Of a DNA stretch of 11,666 bases, positions 1 through 5,974 are shown piece by piece. The stretch's first letter is position 1; each line of letters opens with the position of its first letter. Location of the stretch: assembly GCA_008501565.1 (NCBI GenBank), contig QQUL01000066.1:1-11666 (forward strand). Reading direction: 5' to 3'. The translations under genes were made by a program, and so were the position numbers. Below the pieces are notes generated by a model, which saw only the letters and a list, made by a program, of their open reading frames with translations, searched no databases and had not been told where the DNA came from. The DNA comes from Armatimonadota bacterium (GTDB lineage Bacteria; Actinomycetota; Acidimicrobiia; Spongiisociales; UBA5794).

Positions 1-38
1 ACCACGACCGCAGCGCCGGCTTCAAGCGGGCGTCTCAT
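1..38 (-). CDS. Start of a probable glutamate 5-kinase (partial, cut by window edge)
   Basis: Only the first 12 codons are visible, reading MRRPLEAGAAVV on the minus strand. The ATG at 38-36 overlaps the obg stop as ATGA, so the gene is almost certainly translationally coupled to obg. In Actinobacteria the gene after obg is commonly proB, the glutamate 5-kinase that starts proline synthesis. An N-terminus leading into a run of small and Val residues fits the first beta strand of the amino-acid-kinase fold. The identity rests mainly on gene order. The other plausible downstream neighbour, nadD, cannot be excluded from so few residues. Confidence 0.5.
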   Translation of the reverse strand, partial: MRRPLEAGAAVV

Positions 39-1306
39 GTGTAGGCCTCCTCGTCACCTTCTGCGTCCGGGTCAAAGGTAAACACGATCGATCCAATCCT
101 GACGTCGTCACCGGCCTCTGCACCTGCCTCGATGAGTCCAGCGACGATCCCTGACGACACGAGCCGCTGCGCAGCGAACTCCGCGGCGTCGGGGTCGGTG
201 AGATCGGACAGGTTCACCGCCCGAATCGCTGCGATCCCCTCGACAACCCAGGCACCCGAATCCTGTCGGATCGTGAACTCGTCCCTGAGTGGACGGTGGA
301 GCACATATCCCTCACGTTCTTCGGTCGCGTCGCGAACCTCGCCCACGAGGTCGGCAACGGCGTACATGAGGTCATCGAGGCCCGCACCCGTCAGAGCTGA
401 AATGAGGTGCGTCCCCGGTTCGAGATCGAGTTGGTCAATCTCGGCGTCTGAGAGCAGCTCCGCCTTCGAGAGCGCGACAACCCGAGGTCGTGAGGCGAGG
501 GCCGGATCGTGTTGTGCGAGTTCGTTGAGGAGTACCTCGAGCTGGCGATTCGGGGAATCGGTCTGAAGTGGACTCGGATCGAGGAGAACGATCAGCGCCC
601 TCGCTCGTTCCGTGTGGCGAAGGAATTCGTGGCCAAGGCCCTTGCCCGTTGCGGCGCCCTCAATCAGCCCAGGGATGTCAGCAACGACGAGCTCACGTTC
701 GCCAACGGTCACGACACCGAGGTTCGGTTCCAGTGTCGTGAAGGGATAGTCGGCGATCTTCGGCTTCGCCGCCGACACGCGCGAAATGAGTGTGGACTTG
801 CCAGCATTCGGGTAGCCCACAAGAGCGACATCAGCGAGCAGTTTCAGCTCGAGGGTCACCTCGATCTCCTGCCCGTATTCGCCCTGCTCGGCGAATGTCG
901 GCGCTTTGCGGGCGGGTGTCACGAAAGCAGCGTTTCCTCGACCACCTTTTCCACCCAGGGCCACGACCACCTCTTGACCATCCTCAACGAGATCGGCGAC
1001 GAGGACACCATCTGCGTCTTTCACCATGGTGCCGAGCGGCACCGGAAGGTGGAGATCCTGTCCGCGTTTTCCGTGGCGTGAATCTCCCTCACCGTGCGTC
1101 CCGTTTCCTGCCTTCCAGATCGGATGCCGGTCGTATCGCAACAGCGTCGGGATCGCAGGATCAGCGACCAGGACGACGTTGCCTCCTGATCCCCCTGATC
1201 CACCGTTCGGCTTGCCCTTGGGAAGACCTTTGCGGCGCAGGAACGATGAGACCCCGGCTCCGCCGTTGCCTCCACGAAGTGTGAGCTTGACACTGTCTAC
1301 GAACAT
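35..1306 (-). CDS. obg: Obg/CgtA family ribosome-associated GTPase
   Basis: This 423-residue protein is a GTPase that binds the large ribosomal subunit and acts in its late assembly and in stress signalling. Residues 1-157 form the glycine-rich Obg fold, with many GG pairs such as GGNGGAG and GGSGGSGG. The G domain follows: P-loop GYPNAGKST at 164-172, switch threonines at 190-191, G3 DIPGL at 210-214 and G5 SAL at 303-305. The G4 position, normally NKxD, reads SKAE at 280-283, which is unusual. Residues about 333-412 are the OCT domain (YVLHRPLRDEF onward) found in Gram-positive Obg proteins. The ATG is preceded by AGGTG eight bases upstream. The gene lies behind the rpmA terminator, so it is expressed by read-through or from a promoter in the 94-base leader. 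Its stop overlaps the next start. Confidence 0.97.
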   Translation of the reverse strand: MFVDSVKLTLRGGNGGAGVSSFLRRKGLPKGKPNGGSGGSGGNVVLVADPAIPTLLRYDRHPIWKAGNGTHGEGDSRHGKRGQDLHLPVPLGTMVKDADGVLVADLVEDGQEVVVALGGKGGRGNAAFVTPARKAPTFAEQGEYGQEIEVTLELKLLADVALVGYPNAGKSTLISRVSAAKPKIADYPFTTLEPNLGVVTVGERELVVADIPGLIEGAATGKGLGHEFLRHTERARALIVLLDPSPLQTDSPNRQLEVLLNELAQHDPALASRPRVVALSKAELLSDAEIDQLDLEPGTHLISALTGAGLDDLMYAVADLVGEVRDATEEREGYVLHRPLRDEFTIRQDSGAWVVEGIAAIRAVNLSDLTDPDAAEFAAQRLVSSGIVAGLIEAGAEAGDDVRIGSIVFTFDPDAEGDEEAYT

Positions 1307-1346
1307 GGGAATCGCACCTGGTTGATGGTGAGAAGGTAACTCACGC

Positions 1347-1367
1347 CTTTCAGCTTTCAGCTTTCAG
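1347..1367. repeat. Tandem 7-bp repeat, three exact CTTTCAG units (CTGAAAG on the minus strand)
   Basis: There are three perfect head-to-tail copies at 1347-1353, 1354-1360 and 1361-1367, in the leader between the rpmA terminator and obg. On the obg-coding strand the array reads (CTGAAAG)3 and ends about 40 bases before the obg start. A small hairpin, GTGAG-7-CTCAC at 1328-1344, lies between the array and the start codon. The same unit recurs upstream of tdk and, decayed, upstream of rplU. Confidence 0.9.
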
Positions 1368-1400
1368 GTTGAACGCTCCAATCAAAGAACCTTCAACAAT

Positions 1401-1428
1401 GAGAAAAGGGCCGGCGTGCGGCCGACCC
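1401..1428 (-). terminator. Rho-independent terminator after rpmA
   Basis: On the minus strand an 8-bp stem (GGGTCGGC paired with GCCGGCCC, one G-T pair) closes a 5-base CGCAC loop and is followed at once by TTTTCTC. The stem starts 22 bases after the rpmA stop codon. This is the only convincing intrinsic terminator in the window. It should end or attenuate the rplU-rpmA message before obg. Confidence 0.85.
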
Positions 1429-1450
1429 CTTCCAACGATTGTGTGTGCGA

Positions 1451-1705
1451 CTATGCGTCGATGAGCACGGAGACCTGGCGTCTGCCCCTGCGGGTTCCGT
1501 ACTTGACGGTCCCCTCGGAGAGCGCATAGAGCGTGTCGTCTCCCCCGCGGCCAACATTGTCGCCAGGGTGGATCTTCGTGCCACGCTGACGGACGATGAT
1601 TGCCCCGGCGTTGACGGCCTGACCGTCAAAGACCTTTGGGCCAAGTCGTTTCGCCTTTGAATCTCTACCGTTCCTGGTTGAACCGGAAGCTTTGGTTTTT
1701 GACAT
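1451..1705 (-). CDS. rpmA: 50S ribosomal protein L27
   Basis: This 84-residue protein is a component of the large ribosomal subunit whose flexible N-terminus reaches the peptidyl-transferase centre. The family signature is clear: [14 protein letters not shown] near residues 9-22, then the block [20 protein letters not shown] and DDTLYAL. The N-terminus reads MSKTKASG rather than the more common MAHKKGGG type. It carries no cleavable leader of the kind seen in Firmicutes. The ATG directly follows the rplU TAA with no spacer, and GGAGG lies five bases upstream inside the end of rplU, so the two genes are co-transcribed and probably coupled. A strong terminator follows. Confidence 0.97.
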   Translation of the reverse strand: MSKTKASGSTRNGRDSKAKRLGPKVFDGQAVNAGAIIVRQRGTKIHPGDNVGRGGDDTLYALSEGTVKYGTRRGRRQVSVLIDA

Positions 1706-2092
1706 TTACGCCTCCACCTTGGGTGCGTCGGCATCTTCGGTGACTTTTGGCTTTTCGGCCTTTGTCGCCTTCTTCTTGGATGCACCGGCAGTCTTGATCT
1801 TGGTGACCTTGATCGTGGTGTACTTCTGACGATGGCCCTGTCGGCGGCGGTAGCCCGTCTTGTTCTTGTATTTGAAAATGTCGACCTTCGGGCCAGCGGA
1901 GGCACCGACGATCTCGGCCGTCACGGAGGACTTGCCGAGAATGTCGCGGTCAGAAATGACCTTGCCGTCGTCCTTCACAATGAGCAGCGGCGTATAGGAC
2001 ACCTTCTCGGCGTCCTTGATGCGCTCCACATCGAGCACATCGCCCTCGTGGACCTTTGCTTGCTTGCCGCCAGCGCGGATGATCGCGTACAT
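1706..2092 (-). CDS. rplU: 50S ribosomal protein L21
   Basis: This 128-residue protein is a 23S rRNA-binding component of the large subunit. The start MYAIIRAGGKQ and the C-terminal signature KNKTGYRRRQGHRQKYT (about residues 76-92) are diagnostic of L21. The core ends near residue 102. Residues 103-128 are an additional Lys-, Ala- and Glu-rich tail, likely disordered, that makes the protein longer than the roughly 103-residue bacterial norm. The ribosome binding site is weak: AGGG lies only three bases before the ATG. The gene abuts rpmA. The 123-base gap upstream, after rng, holds a promoter-like palindrome and a decayed heptamer repeat. Confidence 0.97.
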   Translation of the reverse strand: MYAIIRAGGKQAKVHEGDVLDVERIKDAEKVSYTPLLIVKDDGKVISDRDILGKSSVTAEIVGASAGPKVDIFKYKNKTGYRRRQGHRQKYTTIKVTKIKTAGASKKKATKAEKPKVTEDADAPKVEA

Positions 2093-2133
2093 ATTCCCTG
2101 TTGGTTTCTATGAGGTGAGGTCCGGTGATGAAC

Positions 2134-2155
2134 CGTTCGTAGATTGTACCGAACG
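2134..2155 (-). promoter_or_regulatory. Candidate rplU promoter -10 inside an inverted repeat
   Basis: On the minus strand the hexamer TACAAT (2148-2143) is a good -10 match, about 50 bases before the rplU start. It sits in the middle of a perfect 6-bp inverted repeat, CGTTCG-10-CGAACG (2155-2134). No good -35 hexamer is present: the 17-base spacing gives AAGTCG. The palindrome could be an operator over the -10 or simply a hairpin in a leader transcribed from further upstream. Confidence 0.33.
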
Positions 2156-2169
2156 CCTGAGCTTACGAC

Positions 2170-2183
2170 TTCCAGCTTTCGGC
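2170..2183. repeat. Decayed 7-bp repeat of the GCTGAAA family
   Basis: On the minus strand two consecutive units read GCCGAAA and GCTGGAA (2183-2170), each one base from GCTGAAA. GGAGC stands just upstream (2190-2186), as it also stands beside the arrays before obg and tdk. The unit GCCGAAA also appears in the array at 4776-4799, which supports common descent rather than chance. The locus lies between the rng stop and the candidate rplU promoter. Confidence 0.5.
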
Positions 2184-2215
2184 GCTCCGATCGGGCATGC
2201 AGAATCCGACATGCG

Positions 2216-3766
2216 TCAGTCGGAAGCTTCGCGGAAGCCGGCGTCGTGAGCTGGAATACCCGTCGCTGCGGCCTCTTCATGCAGCAGGACACCCCGTCCA
2301 CTGCAATGCTCGCAGGTCTCGGAGAACGACTCGAGAAGACCGGCTGACACGTTCTTACGAGTCATCTCGACAAGTCCGAGGTGGGAAACATCGAATACCT
2401 GGGTCCGGGTCTTGTCCTTTGCCAAGTGTTCGCGGAGGCGGAGAAGGACCGCTTCCTGGCTCTTGGTGTCTTCCATGTCGATGAAATCGATCACGATGAT
2501 GCCACCGATGTCGCGGAGCCTGAGCTGTCGCGCAATCTCTTCCGCTGACTCGAGATTGTTCTCAAACACAGTTTCTTCGAGGTTGTTCTTTCCCACGAAC
2601 CTTCCTGTGTTGACGTCGATCACGGTCAACGCCTCCGTTCGGTCGATCACGAGGTGACCACCCGACGGCAGCCAAACCTTGCGATCAAGCGCCTTGCGGA
2701 GCTGATCCTCGACGTGATAGCGCTCGAAGAGCGCAAGCTCGTCCTTGTAGAGCGTGACCCTCTCAACGAGGTCCGCCTCGGTTCCCTCGAGATACTCCAA
2801 CACCTGCTGGTACGTCTGTGGATCATCAATCAACAGACGCTTGAAGTCGCGGGTGAAGTGCTCACGGATGACCCGGATGACGAGAGGTGGCTCTTCATAG
2901 ATGAGAGCGGGGGCATCCGCTGTCTTGCGGTCGACGTCGATCTTGTCCCAGATGGCCTTGAGCCGATCGATGTCACCCTTGACGTCCTCACGGCTCGCAC
3001 CTTCGGCTGCCGTGCGGACGATGATGCCTGTTCCCTTGGGACGGAGATCACCGACGATCTCACGGAGACGCCTGCGTTCGTCGTCGCTGAGTCGTCGTGA
3101 GATTCCCCGGACGTCCTCGTTGGGGGCAAGCACCAGATATCTGCCGGCGAGGCTGATCTGGTTCGTCAGTCGTGCACCTTTGTGGCCCATCGCGTCCTTG
3201 ACGACCTGCACCAAGACGCTGTCGCCCTGCTTGAGTGCATTCTCGATGCGCTTGGGCTTGCCGCCGAGATCTTGTTCGGCGTAGTTGACATCTCCGGCGT
3301 AGAGAACGCCGTTCTTGCCTTCACCAAAGTCGATGAATGCAGCTTCCATCCCGGGGAGCACGTTGCGAACCTTGCCGACATACACGTTGCCGACGAGGGA
3401 CTGGCGGTCGGTGCTTGCGACGTAGTGTTCGACAAGCACGGGACCTTCGAGAACAACGATCTGCGTTTGATGGGGACTCTTGCGCACAAGCATCTGCTTG
3501 CGAGCGGTCTCCGGCGGTTCAACAATCTCGATCGGTGGTCGACGACGGGTCGAGGGCGACTGACTCCTGCCACGACGTGCCGGCTGCCGCTTTGTGCGGT
3601 TCTGATTGGTGGAACGCTTCTTGGTAGCGGTTCCAGCCTTAGCTTTCTGCGTCTTGGCGGGCCGACGGATGGTGAACTCTTGTCCGTTCACCGTCTTGAT
3701 TGCTTGTTCTACACCGCCCTCGCTCTTGCGAACGACGCGGGGGGCCTTCTTCTTGAAGATTCCCAT
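2216..3766 (-). CDS. rng: Ribonuclease E/G family endoribonuclease
   Basis: This 516-residue protein is a single-strand-specific endonuclease for mRNA decay and rRNA/tRNA maturation. Residues 1-95 form a Lys/Arg-rich, low-complexity N-terminal extension. The catalytic core follows: an S1 domain from about 124 (LVGNVYVGKVRNVLPGMEAAF), the RNase-H-like/5'-sensor region, and the DNase-I-like active site with Mg ligands in DVNTG (D384) and IVIDFIDM (D427). The Zn-link CEHC is at 485-488. Only about 28 residues follow, so it lacks the long C-terminal scaffold of E. coli RNase E and is close to RNase G in size. The start is firmly set by AAAGGAG seven bases before the ATG. Position directly before rplU-rpmA-obg is the usual actinobacterial arrangement. 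The symbol rne would be equally defensible. Confidence 0.93.
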   Translation of the reverse strand: MGIFKKKAPRVVRKSEGGVEQAIKTVNGQEFTIRRPAKTQKAKAGTATKKRSTNQNRTKRQPARRGRSQSPSTRRRPPIEIVEPPETARKQMLVRKSPHQTQIVVLEGPVLVEHYVASTDRQSLVGNVYVGKVRNVLPGMEAAFIDFGEGKNGVLYAGDVNYAEQDLGGKPKRIENALKQGDSVLVQVVKDAMGHKGARLTNQISLAGRYLVLAPNEDVRGISRRLSDDERRRLREIVGDLRPKGTGIIVRTAAEGASREDVKGDIDRLKAIWDKIDVDRKTADAPALIYEEPPLVIRVIREHFTRDFKRLLIDDPQTYQQVLEYLEGTEADLVERVTLYKDELALFERYHVEDQLRKALDRKVWLPSGGHLVIDRTEALTVIDVNTGRFVGKNNLEETVFENNLESAEEIARQLRLRDIGGIIVIDFIDMEDTKSQEAVLLRLREHLAKDKTRTQVFDVSHLGLVEMTRKNVSAGLLESFSETCEHCSGRGVLLHEEAAATGIPAHDAGFREASD

Positions 3767-3839
3767 GGATCAACTCCTTTGACCACCGATGTGGGCGGTC
3801 CTGTGTCTCATCCAATCCGGGACTCTTCCAATGAGGGCT

Positions 3840-3852
3840 CATATCGCATATG
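3840..3852. repeat. Short palindrome CATAT-CGC-ATATG
   Basis: This is a perfect 5-bp inverted repeat with a 3-base centre, 74 bases upstream of the rng start and AT-rich against a GC-rich background. It may be a regulatory-protein site or part of the rng leader structure. It could also be chance. Confidence 0.4.
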
Positions 3853-3870
3853 GATGCGTTCCAAGCGTGT

Positions 3871-3889
3871 GATCGACGAAACGTCGATC
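3871..3889. repeat. Perfect 8-bp inverted repeat upstream of rng
   Basis: GATCGACG and CGTCGATC are separated by three bases, giving a 19-base near-palindrome about 105 bases before the rng start. As RNA it would be a stable hairpin with a 3-base loop. It is not followed by a T-tract on either strand, so it is not an intrinsic terminator. It could be a dyad operator or a structural element of the rng leader. Confidence 0.6.
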
Positions 3890-4095
3890 GGAACATCGGG
3901 GCACCTGCAGTCAACTCACTGAGAGAAATCATGAGTCTTGTCTTGATGCGAGACAGCAGATCGCGTGTGCGTTGTGCCTCTAGCGGTGGGACGACGGTCA
4001 TTGCCCGTCCTGGATAGGAAAACTTACGGCCACGTAATGTGGCGTGTGCACCACAGGCTAGCAAGGAGAGCCGTCAAGTCTGGGTCTTTGATGAG

Positions 4096-4162
4096 GCAGA
4101 TGTCAGAAGTCAGACGTCAGATGTCAGAAGTCAGAAGTCAGACGTCAGAAGTCAGAAGTCAG
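4096..4162. repeat. Tandem 7-bp repeat TCAGANG, about 9.6 units
   Basis: Nine consecutive 7-base units plus a terminal TCAG begin 11 bases beyond the tdk stop. Every unit fits TCAGANG except the first, which starts with G. Only the sixth base varies, reading T, A, C, T, A, A, C, A, A from left to right. This is the longest array in the window. The pattern of one free position in an otherwise fixed unit implies stepwise duplication of slightly different units rather than simple slippage of one. Confidence 0.95.
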
Positions 4163-4172
4163 CGGCGGAAAG

Positions 4173-4757
4173 CTAGTCGATGTTCAGTTTCTGCTGCTCG
4201 GCTTCTTGGGGATCAAAGCATCGCCGGCAGCGAGCCTCGTACGCGTCCTGGGCGCCGAGTACGACAAGTTCATCTGACTGCACAACACGCTGTGTGAAAA
4301 GACCCGGTCCACCGCACTTGTGACATACCGCAAGGGCCTTCGTGACGTACTCCGCTCTCAGCATCAGTGAGGGGATCGGCTCGAACGGGCGCCCGAGATA
4401 GTCGAGGTCGAGGCCGGCAACGATCAGGTTCTTGCCCGCTCCGGCGAGCATCTCGGCGACCTCCACGAGACCACCATCGAAGAACTGCCCCTCGTCAACG
4501 CCGATGACAACCGTCCGATCATCGACCGACTTGAGGAGCTGCTCAGAGTCCTGCACCGGTGTTGCCCCGGTACTCAACCGCGAGTGGCTCACGACCTCCC
4601 CCACCGCATAGCGCACATCAAGGGCGGGTTTGAAGGTCTGTGTCGGAACCCGGGCAAGGTGATAGCGGGTCACCCTGCGAATCAGTTCTTCGCTCTTGCC
4701 CGAAAACATCGGTCCGGCTATGACTTCGATCCACCCCTGATCCGCACGTCGTTCCAT
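4173..4757 (-). CDS. tdk: Thymidine kinase
   Basis: This 194-residue enzyme phosphorylates thymidine (and deoxyuridine) with ATP in the pyrimidine salvage pathway, in the cytoplasm. The Walker A motif GPMFSGKS is at 15-22, the Walker B/catalytic segment DEGQFF at 88-93 with Glu89 as the likely base, and the nucleoside lid region GLDLDYLGRPFEPIPSL is at about 115-131. A structural zinc site is formed by C145, C148, C177 and C180. These define the type II (human TK1-like) family at its normal length. The frame is open upstream to 5060, but the ATG at 4757 was chosen because family members start just before the WIEVI strand and the longer form would run into rodA. No strong ribosome binding site precedes it. 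Heptamer repeat arrays lie on both sides. The other nucleotide gene in the window is ndk. Confidence 0.95.
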   Translation of the reverse strand: MERRADQGWIEVIAGPMFSGKSEELIRRVTRYHLARVPTQTFKPALDVRYAVGEVVSHSRLSTGATPVQDSEQLLKSVDDRTVVIGVDEGQFFDGGLVEVAEMLAGAGKNLIVAGLDLDYLGRPFEPIPSLMLRAEYVTKALAVCHKCGGPGLFTQRVVQSDELVVLGAQDAYEARCRRCFDPQEAEQQKLNID

Positions 4758-4772
4758 GACGGCGAGACTACC

Positions 4773-4801
4773 GGAGCTGAAAGCCGAAAGCTGAAAGCTC
4801 C
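4773..4801. repeat. Tandem 7-bp repeat GCTGAAA, 3.4 units, bounded by GGAGCT/AGCTCC
   Basis: The units at 4776-4782, 4783-4789 and 4790-4796 read GCTGAAA, GCCGAAA and GCTGAAA, followed by GCT. The block is enclosed by a perfect 6-bp inverted repeat, GGAGCT at 4773-4778 and AGCTCC at 4796-4801. AGC and GCT triplets inside are placed symmetrically, so the whole block can fold into a hairpin. It fills most of the 44-base gap between the rodA stop and the tdk start. The unit is the same as in the array before obg, in the opposite orientation. Confidence 0.9.
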
Positions 4802-5974
4802 CTATGTGGTCGGCCCCTCGCCGGGGGCCGGGGGTCGCCTGATCCACGACGAGTGGGCGAGACCGAGGGCAGCGCTCATCACGACGAAGAACGTACCACC
4901 CGACGACATGAACGGGAGCGGGAGACCCGTGACCGGCATGATGCGGACCGTCATGCCGATGTTGATGAAGACGTGGAACGCAAGCATCGCTGCGACGCCC
5001 ATCGTCACGAGGTATCCGAATCGGTTTCTTGCCCTTTGGGCAATCATCAAGAGGCGCCACAGCATGATGCCGATGAGCGCGATCACTACCGCCGAGCCGA
5101 CGAATCCGAACTGCTCACCGACCGCAGTGAAAATGAAGTCCGAGGACTGCACCGGGACGAACTGGAGATTGGTTTGGCTGCCCTCAAACAGGCCCTTCCC
5201 GAACATGCCTCCCGATCCGATCGCGATCTCGGACTGGATCTGGTTGTACGACAACGTCAATTCGTGCGCACCGGGATCGACAAATGCCGTGAGTCGATTT
5301 ATCTGATAGTCCCTGATGAGGTTCAGCTGGAAGACACCGACCGTTGCGATGATCGTGGCCACGGCAAGAAATGCAAGCTGGCGCGCCGTGGCTCCGCCGA
5401 CGAACAACATGGCAATGAGGACAAAAGCGAACACCAACATCGTTCCGAGGTCTGGTTGGAGGAAGATCAAACCCGCGGGTAGACCGACGATGAGCAGCGA
5501 TTTGGCAATCGTGATCCAACGCAGCGGTGGTTCGACCGCGGCAAGGAGCGAGGCAAGCGCCAGAATCACCGCAACCTTGGCCACTTCCGACGGTTGAAAT
5601 CGCAGGAAACCGATATCGATCCAGCGCACAGCGACGTCTCCGCGTCCACTCTCTCCGACGAGAAACACAAGAACGAGCAGCAGGACCGACACGAAGTAGA
5701 TGGGCGTGGTGAAGCCTCGGATCTCGGTGAGGTCCATCCACGAGACGATGCCGAACACGATGAACCCGATCACGACAAAGATCGCCTGCTCCTTGAGCTC
5801 ACCCGTCGGATCGAGACCGCGGCTCTCAAGACCCGGAGCGGTGGCCGAATAGATCATCAGCAGACCGAAGGCGGTGATGACGATGTAGGTAAGAACCAGG
5901 ATCAGGTCAGGCTTGAGCGGTGCCTCACGGTGCATGAACGAGATCGGCTTCGTGTCGCGGTAGTCGATGGCCAT
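4802..5974 (-). CDS. rodA: RodA peptidoglycan glycosyltransferase (SEDS family)
   Basis: This 390-residue polytopic membrane protein polymerises lipid II into glycan strands during cell elongation, in partnership with PBP2. About ten hydrophobic segments are visible, starting near residues 23-42 and 63-80. SEDS landmarks are the large extracytoplasmic loop with NQIQSEIAIGSGG (244-256), the SSDFIF segment whose Asp279 aligns with the catalytic aspartate of E. coli RodA (in TDFIF), and the PVTGLPLPFMSSGGT motif (347-361). The ATG overlaps the mrdA stop by one base (TGATG), so the two partners are made in a coupled way. RodA is preferred over FtsW because of the mre/PBP2 neighbours and the absence of division genes. 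Confidence 0.95.
   Translation of the reverse strand: MAIDYRDTKPISFMHREAPLKPDLILVLTYIVITAFGLLMIYSATAPGLESRGLDPTGELKEQAIFVVIGFIVFGIVSWMDLTEIRGFTTPIYFVSVLLLVLVFLVGESGRGDVAVRWIDIGFLRFQPSEVAKVAVILALASLLAAVEPPLRWITIAKSLLIVGLPAGLIFLQPDLGTMLVFAFVLIAMLFVGGATARQLAFLAVATIIATVGVFQLNLIRDYQINRLTAFVDPGAHELTLSYNQIQSEIAIGSGGMFGKGLFEGSQTNLQFVPVQSSDFIFTAVGEQFGFVGSAVVIALIGIMLWRLLMIAQRARNRFGYLVTMGVAAMLAFHVFINIGMTVRIMPVTGLPLPFMSSGGTFFVVMSAALGLAHSSWIRRPPAPGEGPTT

Larger units (their letters stand above)
3767..4095 (-). other. Non-coding leader of rng with several inverted repeats
   Basis: This is most of the 406-base gap between tdk and rng. I see no credible gene in it; the reading frame starting at 4001 runs out of frame into rng and looks like nothing known. 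Reading toward rng it holds four inverted repeats: GCCAC-5-GTGGC (4043-4029), GACGG-7-CCGTC (4009-3993), GATCGACG-3-CGTCGATC (3889-3871) and CATAT-3-ATATG (3852-3840), then the strong rng ribosome binding site. A TTGACG hexamer at 4077-4072 resembles a -35 box but has no good -10 partner. RNase E genes are known to be autoregulated through structured 5' leaders in enterobacteria; a similar role here is inference. Confidence 0.45.

Noticed and set aside
3871..3889. Intrinsic terminator at the 8-bp inverted repeat
   Set aside because: There is no T-tract on either strand after the stem.
3182..3922. Plus-strand 246-residue frame opposite rng
   Set aside because: It mirrors the codon structure of rng, has no ribosome binding site or domain and lies almost wholly antisense to a conserved gene.
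3639..4001. Minus-strand reading frame starting at 4001, upstream of and overlapping rng
   Set aside because: It runs out of frame into the rng coding region, has no Shine-Dalgarno sequence and no recognisable motif. It is probably a GC-rich shadow.
4072..4077. TTGACG as the -35 of an rng promoter
   Set aside because: No -10-like hexamer lies at 16-18 bases; the nearest TANNNT (TAGCCT) is only 11 bases away.
4096..4162. CRISPR array
   Set aside because: The unit is 7 bases with no spacers and no cas genes nearby. It is a direct tandem repeat.
4758..5060. Longer thymidine kinase with a 101-residue N-terminal extension
   Set aside because: The extension is the antisense-frame shadow of rodA coding sequence, is Pro/Arg/His-rich without family resemblance and crosses the repeat array. 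The ATG at 4757 fits family length.
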